A stretch of 64,000 nt of DNA from NCBI GenBank assembly GCA_964472855.1, contig CAYYMJ010000002.1:60908-124907 (forward strand), written 5' to 3'. Source of the stretch: Tranquillimonas sp964472855 (lineage in GTDB: Bacteria > Pseudomonadota > Alphaproteobacteria > Rhodobacterales > Rhodobacteraceae). This document shows, piece after piece, positions 63,949 to 64,000 of this stretch (its first letter is position 1; each line of letters begins with the position of its first letter). The notes beneath the pieces were generated by a model, which searched no databases, was not told where the DNA came from, and was given only the letters and a program-made list of their open reading frames with translations. The translations under genes were made by a program, and so were the position numbers.

Positions 63949-64000
63949 GGAGAGGTGGCCGAGTGGTCGAAGGCGCACGCCTGGAAAGTGTGTAGGCGGG
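63949..64000 (+). tRNA. tRNA-Ser (GGA), 5' part only
   Basis: The acceptor and D-arm GGAGAGGTGGCCGAGTGGTC and the anticodon loop CTGGAAA (anticodon GGA) are visible, followed by the start of the variable region. The window ends before the long variable arm and the T-arm, so the gene is truncated by the window edge. Confidence 0.9.

Overview
The window is a high-GC alphaproteobacterial chromosome segment that fits the Rhodobacterales (Roseobacter/Paracoccus type). The evidence is a permuted two-piece tmRNA with an ANDN...APVALAA tag, trgA beside cysK, the F1-ATPase inhibitor zeta (DUF1476), lpxI in place of lpxH, and a dmdA-acuI pair for dimethylsulfoniopropionate (DMSP) breakdown. Almost all of it is ordinary vertically inherited chromosome. 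I see no prophage, insertion sequence or CRISPR array. Two runs of N are assembly gaps: positions 1-80, and exactly 100 N at 11908-12007 inside glnE.

Layout: 0.1-3 kb, a TPR protein, purB, DUF6314 and DUF1284. 3.1-8.1 kb, bioY, an alpha/beta-hydrolase-OsmC fusion, an APH-like kinase paired with a Hint-domain protein, and the N-end-rule transferase bpt. 8.2-10.2 kb, RDD and two DUF2852 membrane proteins and a YbaK-like deacylase. 10.3-16.6 kb, glnE and the Entner-Doudoroff genes eda and edd, which share a LacI-type operator although they are about 1 kb apart. 16.8-22.6 kb, lipoprotein, RlmI-like methyltransferase with a coupled PIN protein, ssb, lytic transglycosylase, AraC regulator and miaA. 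22.7-34.7 kb, the classic envelope cluster pyrH-frr-uppS-cdsA-dxr-rseP-[41-aa ORF, terminator]-bamA-skp-fabZ-lpxA-lpxI-lpxB. 34.9-41.3 kb, bmt, ATPase zeta, purC-purS-purQ and a DctB/DctD-like two-component pair. 41.3-51.3 kb, rne with a long structured leader, TusA, CcdA, an alpha/beta hydrolase-P450 pair, fumC-DUF4169-RHH, SspB and an NTF2-like protein. 51.3-54.6 kb, the tmRNA gene (minus strand) and three Tad/Flp-type pseudopilin genes. 54.8-64 kb, DUF2182-DUF1326-dmdA-acuI-cfa, trgA-(trgB remnant)-cysK, an MscS-type channel and the 5' part of a serine tRNA.

Much of the window works together. The central block builds the envelope: undecaprenyl phosphate (UppS), CDP-diacylglycerol (CdsA), isoprenoid precursor (Dxr), lipid A (FabZ, LpxA, LpxI, LpxB) and outer membrane protein assembly (RseP, Skp, BamA). 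tmRNA, SspB and Bpt all feed proteolysis. DmdA and AcuI form the two DMSP branches, demethylation and acryloyl-CoA reduction.

The most unusual signals are non-coding. A 14-bp motif (consensus AGCGTTTCGCGTCA) directly abuts the stop codon of five genes and lies at the very end of a sixth. A second family, GAAAATATCC followed by G-rich hairpins, sits 14-24 nt after the stops of five other genes, with a more distant sixth copy. Two 19-bp palindromes lie in front of a DUF2852 gene. The DctD-like regulator lacks the GAFTGA sigma-54 loop.
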